Assembly (NCBI GenBank): GCA_021613375.1
Contig: CM038708.1
Span: 25,946,518-26,010,517, forward strand
From: Megaleporinus macrocephalus
Lineage: Eukaryota; Chordata; Actinopteri; Characiformes; Anostomidae
Reading direction: 5' to 3'
DNA length: 64,000 bases
Position 1 is the first letter of the stretch. Every line of letters starts with the position of its first letter. Position numbers and translations under genes: made by a program. Shown here piece after piece: positions 23,814 through 37,250 of this stretch. The notes under the pieces were generated by a model that had not been told where the DNA came from, searched no databases, and was given only the letters and a program-made list of their open reading frames with translations.

Positions 23814-24451
23814 GTGCTGAGTCTAAGCAGTTTAATTGTAAAAAGTAATCAGACAGAGTAATGGAGTGAGTGCAGTGAGAGGCTGCAGTGTATCTGAATG
23901 AAGTAGGCCTTTCCCCAGGAAGCACTTGAGAAGTCCATTGAAGAGACAATGTGCTTTCCCTCTGTAGACCCCGTCCCGACGGGACACATAACATTTCCTC
24001 TTCTGATATTCAGAACCTATTGGTCATTTTGACAGTCTGTATTTTCACACAGTTTTAAATAAAGGAAAGCGTCGTATGTCATAGTTGGACATCTGAGGAT
24101 TTGTGCTTGTGTGCCTGTGTTTGGCTGGTTTGTATCTGTGAATGTGATTGCGTCCTTGTGTCCAGCTTTTAGGGTAGCAGTTATTTATATTTCAGCATCA
24201 TAAAAAAGCAGAAAACTATATATAACATAAAATTCTCAGCTAAATATAAAAAATATTTCTTTTAGTATTAAGTGTTATAATTTTTTTTTCAGAAGTTCTA
24301 AGTTTAGTCTTCAAAGTTGGTTGCATTTTCTGCTTATTACCATCCAAGTAATCCTAAAAACATTCAGTGATGTTGAGTTCTGGACTCTAAGGTGATCAGG
24401 CTATCATTCTAGGAAGGCTGGCAGCATTTTTGTTTATTTTCTTAGTAAGAT

Positions 24452-24656
24452 ATATCATCACTGTCTAAGAATTACCTCCAAAATAATAAAAAATAAAATC
24501 TCAGTGTAAGTCAATATAAAGAGGTTTTTATCTATTTTTATTGGTCCATTCATCACAAATTTTTCACAGACTAAAGAGCAGCTGTCGTGTTCCAGAGCTG
24601 TAGAAAAGTGAAAATCGACAAAAATGAAGATCTTTTTCTTTAGACAGTGATGATAT
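24452..24656. mobile_element. TIR MITE family A, copy 1 (best ends)
   Basis: 205 bp with perfect 17-bp inverted ends: ATATCATCACTGTCTAA at left, its reverse complement at right. The inside carries the family phrases AGTGTAAGTCAAT, TTATTGGTCCATTCATCA and AAAATCGACAAAAATG. Non-coding and mobilised in trans. TA-flanked ends suggest a Tc1/mariner-type source, which is inference. Confidence 0.85.
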
Positions 24657-27600
24657 TTTTTCAGACTTTTTGTCTTGAGTTGGCTTTTCACGTGTAAGAA
24701 TGGACAAAAACAAATATACATTTCAGGAAGTTTGTAACCCCCCCCACCCCCCACCCCCCCACACACACACAAAGGACTTACCACAAATTTAATCTCAACG
24801 CTGTAAAAGTGTCAACATATAAACTATTGAAAGGGCAGCGTATCGACAGCCACAGCTCTTTCAAACAGCACAGACCATAAAATGACTCCTGACTTGGACA
24901 TGTGGTACAGAACCCTTACATTATGTGAAAGTTCTTAAACTTTAACCCTTTAATGCACAAGCTAACCAAGCCCCTTCTAATGCACAACATCAAACTTGAC
25001 CCGTATTCATTTCCTATATTACTTTATGTATTGTATCTCTTTGTTGAATATTTCAAAATCAGTTTAATTTATTATTTAATGATCCACTTGATCCATTATT
25101 TAATAATAATGATCCATTATTTAATGTTCAGTAAAAATCTTGTTTTTGATCTTAAATCATTATTTTAATTCTTACTTATTTACTTATTTATTTACAAAAA
25201 TAGTTTTGTAAATACATTCCTGACTGCAAATGTTTACAATATAGCTATGTCAATAGTTCATATTAAATTCCACAGTGAATACATAAGCGTCAATTAAAAA
25301 AAAAGATTAAAAAAAGAAATAAGGATTTGTGACGACCAAAAACAGGTAAATTGAGGAAATCATGGAATTCCTCATTCATTTATTGCAAAGACATAGAAAA
25401 TAAAATCTCAGTTGGGTCACTTTCAAACCAGGTTGTGCATCAAAATTTCAAAAAAGATGGTTCTGTTAAAGAGTCATCCAATAACTGTTCTCTAGGGAAC
25501 CATATGGTTCTTTTGTCACACTAGAGAACACCTTAGTTTATTTTACTGCATCACAAGCGTAAAACATGATGACCAGTAAAAACTGACTGTCACTCTGAGT
25601 CTGTCTTTAAACTGAGGATAAGATTCGTGCTGTGGATTAACGGAAAAACTCGTGTCATGGCTTTGATGCAATACTGCAGGTCAGAGGTGTGCCTGCCCGC
25701 CTGAGGTGAGCTACCGGATCTGCAGGTTTTAGCTCTCTGTAGACGCAGTGTACTCAGGAAGTCAACACCCTGTGGAAAATATCTAAGTAAGTGATAAGAA
25801 GAAAGAGGAGTGTTAGATTAGGAATGAATTTAAATGTACGAAAAAAACCTCTAGTGGTGGGTCTGTTTCAAGAAACCTGTGATAAAATCTTAAATATCTC
25901 TCCCGCTCACTACATTACATCATCTCACACTGCCACCTGTACAGCATCACTGTCAGATCATAACCCCAGCTCTCTTCACTACAGACATACAATAAGACCT
26001 AAAGTCATAATACACTGTATTAAAGAAAGACTTTTCCTTCTAAAGCTTTCAGATATACAAGAACAAGCTGATAATAAAAAGGCTGAATAATGAACACTCG
26101 GTGTGTTCTTACTTTTACTAGTTGTTTCTCATTCAGTTGTTATTCATTATGTAGTAAATGCAGAGAATGGTTTATAGCTGGTTGTTTTTTACAGTAACCA
26201 AGTCTGGAAATATAGTGATATTTAAATGGCTTCCAGCAGCATTTAGGAGTTTGTACCTTGCCCACAGATTTAATATTGTTTTTAGAGAACACACACAGAA
26301 AAAGGGGGGGCTGTTGATGTTGTTGTCCTGCCAATGATATGGGATTTTCATGCGATCCAGCCAGATCAAATATTAATTCCAGTAAATCTCAGATAGTTTA
26401 GTTAAGTGAAGTTACCTGAACTACTTTCACTCCACTTTTCAAAACGTTAGTAAGATGTCAAGCATGCTAAAATCTGTACAGTGTAGTATTTGGTGTTTTG
26501 ATTTTAAATTATGTGAATTACATGTCGTTAAATGTATTTCAGGTGTTTATTGAGATCTTTTTGCATCTTTTCATTAGGTTATATATTATGTTTTCAGTTC
26601 TTTTTTTAAACAAAGAAAACTGTTCATATTAATTAACAGCATGATTCAAAATAATTAGCTGTATTTTTATTGACTTTCAGGTTAATAACTTTTCTCCTGC
26701 AAATTCCTCAAAGCTCAGTTTCTGGGCATCAGTGGAAGCTCTGAAAAGTATATTTTATCTCCGTACTGCTGTATGTTCTGCAGTTTACCCAGGTTACATT
26801 AACTCTGGAACGTTGTCAAGTGGTGGTAGTGGGGGATGTCTTTGCTTGCGTGTTTGCTGTAGCCTTGGCAGCAAGGCTTTCACGGCTACTGTTAGAGAAG
26901 AGGAGCAGGTTCTGACATTTAGGATAAGATACAAATAAAATTTCCATTGACGCGTCATTGAATAAAACTGTTGGTGTGGGGGTGGCTGAAGCTGGGGGGG
27001 ATTTGTTTTGCAGCACATTAACTTGTGGAGATAGATTGCAGACAGACTGCAGTCCTCTCATCTCTTTTCATCTCCTAAACCTGAATTTTTAAGATTGCCA
27101 TCCAAATGTTTTCCAAATGATGCCTAACAAGGAAACATATCAATTAATATAGAGCCTTTACTACATGTGAAAGGTTTAATCTCTTTTACAAAAAAAGTTC
27201 CTTAAGCTAGCATCCACAAAAATGTCAAAGAGTGTCACTTGAGTAAAATAACCAACATATAAAACCATATCAATAAAGTTTCTATAGCTGCTTGGTGGTT
27301 GACTCCGCTGAAGCAGTTACATAATGTATGCATCGACCACATTAGCCTCAGGAGAACAGGTCATGCTCTATTTGCTTGTGATTGTGTAGGCTTTAATTGG
27401 TCTCCTGAGGACAACGTTTCCATTTGATCAACGAGGAAGGATTCTGATTGTGATGTTGCTCAACCTGAGTCTTTTTCCATCTCCATATAACTATATTATA
27501 TATTAATGCCATGGCTGGTTTAGAACTGTGGCAAATGCTGCTTACTTACAAGATCAAACAAATGGTAAGGAAGTTCATATTCATTTTTGGTGGCAAATGG

Positions 27601-28882
27601 AAAAAGCAGTGTTATAGTGACTTACTGTTGCTAGTTAATGATTATTTGATTTGGATAATTGTTATTAGATTCAAAACCTCTAGGTTCTAAGCCGAAACCT
27701 CCAGGTTTCACTGAAGGTTTGAAACATATCATCTGACTCATCTGACAAATGACACCATGCTGTTAACTTCCCTAGCAATCCGACACCAGCCTGTACACCA
27801 TGGATATTTTCTCTTCAGCTGAATCCAATTTGGGATGCATGGTGCACCGGAACCTGGTCTGCAGATTATTCCTGCTACTTGAGTGCCTGACCACCTGCTG
27901 GGACTTTCTAGCCAGCTTCCCCGCCAACCTTTAATTCACAAGGACAACAGTAAAGGAAATACTCATCAAGAGCTTACAAATTGCTTACTGTTAATCAGGG
28001 AACAGGGCTTTTCTGAGTTTTCACACAGTTAAAAGTAAAGGCTTCTAAATAATTCTCCTCTCCTATGTATGTTTCTAGGAAACATCGTTAATTGGTGTAG
28101 AAATTTCTCATTATTTGATTATTTAGACATTAAAAATGTTCTTCACCTTCTCAGATCTTATTCGAGACAGTGTTTCTTTAAAGAGCTGTTAATTTGAAGT
28201 TTCTATAAGGAATCAAAAGTAATGCTATGGTGTTACTCCAAAAAAACAGGGCTCCAAATGAGGTAAAGAGACCAAAAACAACAACTGGAAGGAAACAATA
28301 TTATGCTTGAAGCAAAGACACAAACAAAAATGTAATCAAACATGTAATCACATATACCAGTTTTTGAGCACCAGTTTGTGATTTGCAAGATGTCCAAATC
28401 TAATGATAACAGTTTTTATGTATGTCAAAGACGTCTATGTATCAAGGTGCAGAAATATCTACTTTAGATAGCATTCTAACCAGCTAGCCTTGTCCCATCT
28501 CGTAATGCCGCTTTGCACCTAAAGAGGCGATAGTGAGTTACTGTAGTGTTGAGTCAAATCAGTCCAATATGAGAGGATGAAGAAGTAGCCATACACTGAC
28601 AGCACATTCTAACCTCTTATCAGTCCGGTGGAAGGTTCTACTCCTGGTTAGATCATTTAGAGACAGGCAACCAATGACAGGTAGACTAAACATAGCAATG
28701 GCTGAAGCTCCTGGCAAACGACCAATGCAAACAAAAAACAGAAATAAAAAATCAAGACAAGGGCTGACATTGGTATGGCTTTCCCCCTCTGGAGATGCTG
28801 TTCTTAAGTAAAGAGGTCAGGCTGAACGTATAACTTATGTATATAGCTAATGAATATATAACTTTACTTATAACTTTTTACT

Positions 28883-29004
28883 GTGTAATGGGTGACACCA
28901 CTGCCCTACATGCTGTAGACTGGGGTTCTGCTAACACTACCTTCACCCTCACTGTGTAAATGCAAGTAACTCTGGATAATAACGTATGCATAAATGTAAA
29001 TGTG
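28883..29004 (+). mobile_element. tRNA-derived SINE (degenerate)
   Basis: The head resembles a tRNA-type promoter: GGGTGACACCACTGCC, then a B-box-like GACTGGGGTTC. The tail GTAACTCTGGATAATAACG ... AAATGTAAATG is a decayed form of the fish SINE tail CTCTGGATAAGAGCGTCTGC. About 120 bp. Confidence 0.65.
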
Positions 29005-30262
29005 AGGAGGACGGCCTGTGCATTTCCTTGTTTCTTAAACAACTTTCTGGTGATATTTTGCCCCATATTTGTATGGAGTGCGAATTCGACAGTTTGCGTC
29101 ATCTTTGAAATTGCTCCTCCAGGGGGGCGTATTACTTTCCCATTATGTTTTCACCCTGCTTCCCTCACTCCGTTGGTATCTTTGTATCTGAGGCTCCAGT
29201 AAAGTCCATATGCTCAATCATATGCACAGCCTTATTGTAGTAGAACACAACTTGGTCTAAGTGGCCATTTTTCTAACCCCACAGCAACCTGATTGTACCA
29301 GGATAGAGCTTGCTGTAAGCATAGCCATTTTTCTAAAGCTACAGCAGCTTAGCAGCAGAAAATGAGCACACGTAACAAAAGCATGATTTAGACCTCAAAC
29401 TGGAAAACATAATCATCCACCCTACTGGGAAGCCAAATCTATTCCTCCGCATGAGCCAAATGACCTCGTGCGTCTATAAACCAAAAGCACAGATGATAAA
29501 AGAGTAGAAACTCCAACACAAAATTACACCAACTGCCCCCCACCAGTAGAGCAGTATCATGTTTTAGAGAGTGGGGTTTGATCTAGGGTTGGGCAAAGAA
29601 ATATTAAAACCTTGTGCCAGACGGAACAAATAAGTGGTTCCCAACTCTGCACTGAAGACCATAGTGGGTCTGTGTTATCATGGCTTGCTTGTTTGTTAAA
29701 CAACACCCCTTAGGGAAAACAGGTGGTACAGAAAGACAGAAGTGCCTTTCAAAATATTTCTTTTATACTCTACTGTGGTGCGCATTAACAGTTCAAAGGG
29801 AGTGGAAACCCACCCTTGATAAATATTCTCAAAAAACAGATGTTTAGGAAGTCGATGGTACACCATCAAGTTTCCATGAAGCCAATAGAAGCATTCCAAG
29901 AACTCTGTCGTAGGTGTTCAGCTCAGCTGGGCATTCCAGCAGAAACCAGAAATGCAGTCAAGCGACATGAATGGTTATTTCTTGTGTTAGGATTTCGTGC
30001 TGCATGAGATTGCATTCACCAAACAAGTGGTCATTCCATGATAAAGACAATGAGGAATATGGTTTCCTGAACATGTAAGAGAGTTCCATTGTCAATGCAT
30101 GTTAGACCTTTAGATAATTCTCTACGTCCTTGGCTTAAACTTTTTATTGGATTAAGTTGTTACATCACATGTAAATGTTTACATTTGAAAACAGGCTATT
30201 CTCACACATCTCATTTACAACATTAGGGTAAAGCATAAATAAATAAATAAAAATAAACATTA

Positions 30263-30795
30263 TCAGCTCCACTTACCATATAGGTGCACTTTATAATACA
30301 ATTACAGACTGTTGTATGTATGTTTATCTGTAAAGTTTGCAAGCCCCCATTTGAGGCCTTGATTAGGGGTCAGGACCACTAAGGAACCACCACGGAGCAA
30401 GTATCATTTGGGTGGTGCATCATTTTTGGCACTGCAGTGGTGTTAATGTGTGTTGTGCTGGTACAAGTGGATCAGACACAGCAGTGCTGCTGGAGTATTT
30501 AAACACTGTGTCCACTCACTGTCCACTCTCTAAGATGCTCTTATCTAGTTGATAAACCTTGTAGATGTTAAGTTGGAGACGATAGCTCATCTTCTGATGC
30601 ACAGTTTGTGTTGGTCATCCTCTAGTCCTTCATCAGTGGTCACAGGATGATGCTCACAGGACACTGTTGGCTGGATATGGCTGGTGGAATATTCTCAGAC
30701 CAGCAGTGAGACTGTTTAAAAACTTCATGTGTCAGTGGCTGTAACATGTTGCTGCCATCTCTGAGAATGGTCCACCACCCACCAGTGATAGTCAT
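30263..30795. mobile_element. Long fish interspersed element (MITE-like), ~530 bp
   Basis: Starts CAGCTCCACTTACCATATAG and contains TGTGTTGTGCTGGTA, GTGGATCAGACACAGCAG, TGTCCACTCACTGTCCACTC, CATCAGTGGTCACAGGATG and AGAATGGTCCACCACC, phrases I recognise from a high-copy repeat of ostariophysan genomes. No open frame. Confidence 0.75.
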
Positions 30796-32867
30796 GAGAG
30801 TAGATACAAGGTATGTGTACTTGATCAGTTGATTAGTGAGTGTGTATTAAACCAACGCAGCCTCCATAATTCACTGTTTGTATGTTGGATGCTTTAACAA
30901 CCACCATTAATTAATTTTTTTGAAATTAAGCATCTTAATTTCAATGTCATTGTAACTGGTTAGAAGAGTGTTGAGTGTGATGCTCACCTTCAGGAATCAT
31001 CTTTGTGCAAAAATGTTTTTAGGAAACGAGCACCGGTTATTACCAGCCACAGAAATGTAAAGTACATAGAGTATCCTGGACAGGCATTAAAAACCACTAT
31101 CATAATTCCAAAACAATTTAAAGCAAACAGTCAAGCGCACCATCTTTTTGTTTGTGTGTTACAGTACATCGTGTTAGGAGAGCTCATGCATCAACCATGC
31201 TGTGGCTCAGAGAACACATTTTGTTTTCTGGTTGGATGCATCTGCTATCTTCCATCTTTGATACAGGGACAACACAAACACAGGAAAGCAATGTGATTGA
31301 AGATCAGCAACTTTTCCTCTGAGCTAGCAATCTCAGCCTAATTGGTTGGCTCCTGTCCAGCAGCTGCCCATCCACCCACACAATGAATAAGCTGTTGGGC
31401 TACACTGAATAATATGCACTCTTCAAGGTTTTCAACTGTTCAGATTTATGGTATAGATGTAGAGAAAGGTTAAGAAAGTCTGACACTTATCCAGCCCCTG
31501 TTTTCAGGCCCTAAGGCTGTTACAGCCAAGCCTATAAGCATAGCATGGAGATAGTTTCTGGAATGTTTTAATTTAAGTGTGTTGGCAATATGCTCTGGTT
31601 GGCTCTTTTAGCAGTTAAAAAGAAATTAACACTTCTTTCAGAGCAATTTGAAGTCACTTTAAGGGAATAAGCCAACACTGATCTGCTGAATCTGTAGCAT
31701 ATGGTCAGTTAGTGTGAACAATGATTTTGATGCGTTTCCCAGTATTTAGTAAAATAACAGTGTGGTGGTGGGATTGTGGTCAGGTGCCGTCTGTTGGGTG
31801 GGAAAGAGGTTTCAGTGAGGCCATTGACTAAATTGTAATTGTCTCTTAGTCTTACTTTAGTACTTCAGTAGTGTTGAGAGGTTATAGAAAGAGAACCCAT
31901 GAAGCAGCAGAAAGCTAAGCCTTAAATATGACTGAGCTGTGTTTATGGCAGTCCTGTGTTGAAAAAAGCTGGACACTCAAAGATTATATTTTTTATCTAT
32001 TTGTTCTAATAAGGTAACCAGTATATCTCCACTGCAGACGCTACCCCACTTGTTTACCCTGCCATCACAAAAAATGTGACTAAAAACTACTAGTTTGTTC
32101 TTTTCTTATTAATAAATTATTTAAGTAAGATTTTTTTCTATTTTCCAGATAGACATAGAGAGCACGTCTATTAATTTAATGAATGCTAAAATGCCAAAAC
32201 ATTACATGAAAGTAAGGAGCTAACTGCTAATATTAACAATAATTAGTAATAATGTTACTTATATTGCTGTGAATTACTGCATTTGCAATCAGTTTTGGTT
32301 TTTTTTGGGGGTTTTTTTTGTTTTTTTACAGAAATTGAAAACATTCACTTTTTTACATTGTGTTATTGTTCAAATGATCTCTATAAAAAATCAGTAACAA
32401 CATGAATATTACATTAAACATTCCCGTTTAAAGCTACACTAGGTCAGTTTGGGGGATTTGAAGACCTCTCTGGTGGAGATGTGTAACTGCATGCTATGTG
32501 TGGAAGAACGTTTTGTAGCATGGGTTTTGCTTCAGACCCTCTTTCTTATATAGATGAATAGGATGTGAGCATGTTGAAAGGGAATTGGTGATGTTTTTTC
32601 AGAGAATGTAAGTGAATTATCTACTATTGTCATAAAATCTTCATCACTATAATGTTGACTTTGCATTTGAAACCTAAACAACAAGCCAGACCTTCTGTAT
32701 AACTTTGTGACTGCGACATTAACACGCAAGAATAGATTAGGTGGTTCACAAACTTCCATAAAATCCAATCCATCCAATCTTTAAATGATTATCTTAGGCT
32801 TTACAGGGTGACTTACAGCTGACTCAGTAATGCTTCTTTAAATCTACCCACTAAAAAAGACAGCTCC

Positions 32868-33030
32868 TAAAAGGCTCTTGAAAATTATAAGCACCAAAAA
32901 ATGTTCTATTTATAATTATTTTCAAATAACTTTTATGTAAAACCATCTACAGAACATTTTCCATCTCTCTGAAGAACTTGCATAGGGCTCTTTGAGTGTT
33001 CAGGGTTCCATAGAGAACCCCTTTTTTAAG
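32868..33030. mobile_element. GAACC-type MITE relic
   Basis: Carries CAGGGTTCCATAGAGAACCCC and AGAACATTTTCCATC, typical of the common fish MITE built on GGTTCT/AGAACC. The left end is poorly kept. Similar fragments lie at about 25455-25540. Confidence 0.5.
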
Positions 33031-34263
33031 CGTGTTGTGTAGCTGTAAACGTTAACATTAATTTCTGAGTCTACTACAAAATGCCACAACAACCGCACAC
33101 AATGGCTACCAGATTCTTGCTTGTGGCCCTGTGCCCTTTTTTCTGCGGCCTGTCTCTATGATGAGCGCTATGACTTGGCTGGGGAGCACGGTGCTAGATA
33201 GAGTGAAGTATGAGGTATAGTGAGCTGTGACGGACATACAGCGAGCCCATCAGTGTCTGGCTGATAGAGTGCAAGAGACAGCATGTAGCCAAAAGGCAAG
33301 AGACTCATCACTCATCTCTGTCCCGTCAGTAAAACAGATTTGATTTGTCAGGCCTGGAGATTGTAACCTTGAGGTTGCTCAACACATGTGGCGCTACACA
33401 CGCATGCAGCGCACCCCAGCTCGAGCGACCTGAGCTGTTCATAACAATAACAAGCCATTTACTGCTATATGCTGTCACTGTCGTAACAAGACTTCATGCC
33501 TCTGACATGTTAACTTTCTGTGACAGGATTCTGTCCCTGTATGTTGGGTCCATTTCTGTTGGTTCATTTATCATGAACTTTTTAAACAAGGGACAGGTAA
33601 TATTTTTAAATGATGAAAAACAATTGATTTAATTCATGCTTGATTCATATTAAGAATAGAGGGCAACTTCCTTTTACCATTTATTTGCTTTTTATAAATA
33701 ATAGTAATAAGGAATAAATTAACAATATTTAATGTTATGGCTATTTATAAGTATACTGGTGGGTACAGGTGTAGGTTCACAAGATGTCTACATATGCAGG
33801 TCTATGTGAAAGAAAATCTGCTGCAATATTTTGCATAAGACTGGTGATAGTTCAGCTTTACAAGTAAGCAGTTTAAAAGCAGTGCTAACTGTGCTGCTTC
33901 AGTCATGAAGAACTTTCTTTCACAAAAAGGCCTAGATAGAGTCATTGGCTATATGTCAGGACCAAGCCGTGTGGCACTGTAAATGACTGAGCATCCTCTA
34001 GTGCTTTACACACATGGGCATAACCTATATTACAGCTTCACGTGTATCACATTACACAGAATAAAATAAAGCACTGATTTTACTTGATTCAAACACGTGC
34101 ACCGTTTCTACATAAATAAATACTTCTGTCATGATCATAAGTTTTAGCTGATGATAATAAAGAATTCCAATTTGGTCGTCTTTTTTGTTCATTGTATATA
34201 GATATTATAGTACAGGCATGCAGTGGCCCAATAAACGAATATTACTCGTCACTGCTCAAGTGC

Positions 34264-35225
34264 TAAAGGTGCCATAGAATGGAAAACTGAACGGGTTTTA
34301 GTCAAACAAGGAGAGTTTGGTGCACAGAACTGACATACTGTGAACCTCAAACACTGTTTTCTCATCCCTCAAATACAAATGCTGCATTGCAATAAAGAGC
34401 TATAGCACAGGCTGGTTCCAAAATCAACTTTTATGCTCCCAAAATGTATATACACCAGCTCACATTTAGCCCAGTGGTCCAAGGACAATAGAACAACTAC
34501 AGCAGCAACAAAGATGTCGACCTATGTGAAGCAATCCACTGTTACAGGATGTGATGGGTTATACCTTTTCAGTCAGGGCATGGTAGATGTTCATCTCTAA
34601 ACAAGGCTGATGTTGGCTACCAATTCACCAGCTTTCCGTTCCACTCTAAATGCTACATCTTGTACAGGCACCGCAAATTAACTGCAGCACCATTTAAGGT
34701 GTAACAGAAATTTCGCAAAACAAACGGGTGCTTAGAAGCCCACTTCAGCTCCCACATCTATACCATCCTAGAATTGTTAGTTTGCTCTACACTCTGGACA
34801 GTTTCCCTAACTTTGGACAATACCAAGCAACTACATTCAGCATTTCTAAGCAGTTTCAACTTTATAGCATCACAACTGTAACCACAACCTTTAAATAGCA
34901 GCCTCGCCATGTGATGGTTGAAGCAGATCATCTTAAATTCAATGTTTCAAGGTGAGATTTTAATTTAATTTACTGTTTTATTTTGCTGCCTGTGTCTTTT
35001 TCTATATATTGCTACTGTGTGAGCATCAGAGTGTCTCACTGTAAATCAGCCAATCAGAGCAGAGCTCATTAAATTGTTTACACTGAAAAATAGAAAATAC
35101 TCAAATTATATGGTCTAGATAGGCATTAGCCACATCTGTGTATTTTTTACCCCAACCAAGTCACTTACCTTCTGTGTAAACATCAAACAACTATTTCAAA
35201 TGCTAAACCTTCTATGGCACCTTTA
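34264..35225. mobile_element. 962-bp TIR element next to MYOZ2 3' end
   Basis: Perfect 16-bp inverted ends: TAAAGGTGCCATAGAA at 34264-34279 and its reverse complement at 35210-35225. No open transposase frame is visible, so it is probably non-autonomous. It ends 232 bp downstream (minus strand) of the MYOZ2 stop codon. A possible TA duplication is hidden in the ends. Confidence 0.85.
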
Positions 35226-35227
35226 AT
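35222..35227 (-). terminator. myoz2: Candidate MYOZ2 poly(A) signal ATTAAA
   Basis: ATTAAA on the minus strand 231 bp after the stop, straddling the border of the TIR element. It is the only canonical or common-variant hexamer I found between the stop and that element. The next, AATAAA at 34982-34977, lies inside the element. Confidence 0.4.
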
Positions 35228-35457
35228 TACAAACACAAAATAAACAAGAACTACTTACTGCTGCCCTCTTAATGGCATCATTATGCCTTCTGCTCATCCA
35301 AACAAATGAAAACACACCAAATTCACATCCTGTTTGCTGCAATATCAAGTGATTATGCAGCAGTTATTGCCAGAAGAAGAGTATAAGTTGAAGCACACAT
35401 TAGAATCAAGTCATTTCAGTGCGTTTGTTTTTTTCTGTGTTGTAGCGTGAGCTTCAC

Positions 35458-35713
35458 TCAGAGTTCATCAGATTCAGGGATAAACATGGGCGGCACGGAT
35501 GACATGGGCTCTAAGCTAATAGGAGGGAGGACCAGAGGGACACTTTCAGCCACCCAGCCTAGGGCTGTCCTGTTGAAGGAGGGTCGTGTGGATACATGGT
35601 CTGCTGGAGGCGCTGGGGGAGGAAGGCTGGGGATGCCCGGGACAACGTCCTCCTCAAGTGGCTTCACTGGGACTTTAGGTGCTTTTCCAAAGCCGCCGAA
35701 TGGAGTGGCCACC
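35458..35713 (-). CDS. myoz2: MYOZ2 coding exon 5 (C-terminus and stop)
   Basis: Acceptor cctctag. Its first G completes Arg191. It encodes [13 protein letters not shown], a Pro-rich linker, [14 protein letters not shown], and the end ESDEL followed by TGA. The linker is richer in Pro than the mammalian one (SLPPPAPP). Confidence 0.95.
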
Positions 35714-37161
35714 CTAGAGGACGTCAAATGACATGCTAGATGTTAGTGCTGCTGCATTAAGAAGACGGAGGAAGGAGCTGGCTGAGGATAGAGTTTGCGC
35801 AAAGCAGCGTCCCATTGCGATGAAAAATAGCACGTGTCAAACAATATACTTCTAGTGAAAGCAAGCTTAAGGCAATACTCTTACATTCTACTCACTGTTT
35901 CAAATTCAAAATGACCTTGCTAACTGCACAGTTCTAATTTGAAATTTGCTGAGCTGCATCTTTTTGCTTAGAAAATATGGCCAAGACGACTGGGGAAAAG
36001 GAACTGGCTGAGGACACGACTTTCACACAGCAGAATCTCATTGCAATGAAAAATAACTCACCCCAAACAATTCACCGTTGGTAAATGCAAGCTTGGGTAA
36101 ACCTAAGCTGAAATTCCTCCATTCTTCTCTACTTTCAACATACCTTGCTAACTATACAATGCAAAAACTGCTGAGCTGCATCTTTTTGCTTACAAAATAT
36201 GGCCCTCTCTCACTACACGGCAGAAAACCCTGGCTTCTGCAATAACCCTAATAGAAGAGAAAGGCTGTTGATAAAACCATAATTCACTAGAAGACAGCTG
36301 GGTTATAGATGTTCTTTATGAGAGCAGTACTCACCGGTTAAAGCTCTTGTACTCTGGTATCTCAGGTCTAGGCTCGGGTTCAGACAATTGTACAAGCAAT
36401 GTGTCAGCTAGAGAGGGGTCCCGGCTGATGGCCTGTTCCCAGGGAGAGAAGTAGGATTTGGGAATGGCTGTGCAGTTGAACTTCTCTGCTGGTACATCCT
36501 TCAAGGGACCACTGTAACCTAAAAAAGGGGACACGGAACAAACCAATGGCTCCTACTGAATGGGGCTGAGTGACACTGTACACTGTCAGGTAGCCTCTTT
36601 CTGCAGGGTCAATTCACTTCACATAGATGGATGTGTCAGCTTGTTTGAACTGCCACAACAGAAAGCATTTAAACACAATGAAAAGATATATGTAAATGTG
36701 GTCCCACTGTGTGCCCAATAACCATGTAGTTATGCATAAACAATAAATGCAACAACTGTTTAATTACAGGTCATGTATTCACTGTTACGTAACAGGCCAT
36801 TACACAAGAGTATCTTGGCAGTTACCAAGATAGTTAACAGCATATCGTCACTGTCTAATGAAAAACAAGTATCTCCAAAATTGCAAGGAGAGACCAAAAA
36901 CACACTGTACTGTCAATGTAAGTCAATGGAACCAGAAATTTTTCAAAGCTATTTTGGAACACTTCTCTTGGTCCATTTGTTATGAAATTTTTACACAATG
37001 TAAACAACCATTGGCGTGTTGAAATGATGTAGAAAACTCAAAATCAACAAAAATGGAGATACATGTTTTTCATTGGACAGCGAGGATATGGTGGAGATGT
37101 GAACTGCTGCTTTTCCAAAACATTCCAACAGTGTGGTGTTGAGCCTGAAGTTCTGAAAATG

Positions 37162-37250
<89 letters not shown>

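Larger units (their letters stand above)
22071..35457. other. Intergenic region between USP53 5' end and MYOZ2 3' end
   Basis: About 13.4 kb with no recognisable protein-coding exon or structural RNA. It contains several transposon relics and microsatellites, listed separately. A GC-richer stretch at about 27770-27930 has no assignment. Confidence 0.6.

Noticed and set aside
24727..24773. C-rich/CA tract that could be read as G-quadruplex or protein-coding
   Set aside because: A simple C-run plus (CA)n; too irregular to claim a function.
35447..35731. 94-aa plus-strand frame over MYOZ2 exon 5
   Set aside because: Antisense shadow; the minus strand gives the conserved myozenin C-terminus.
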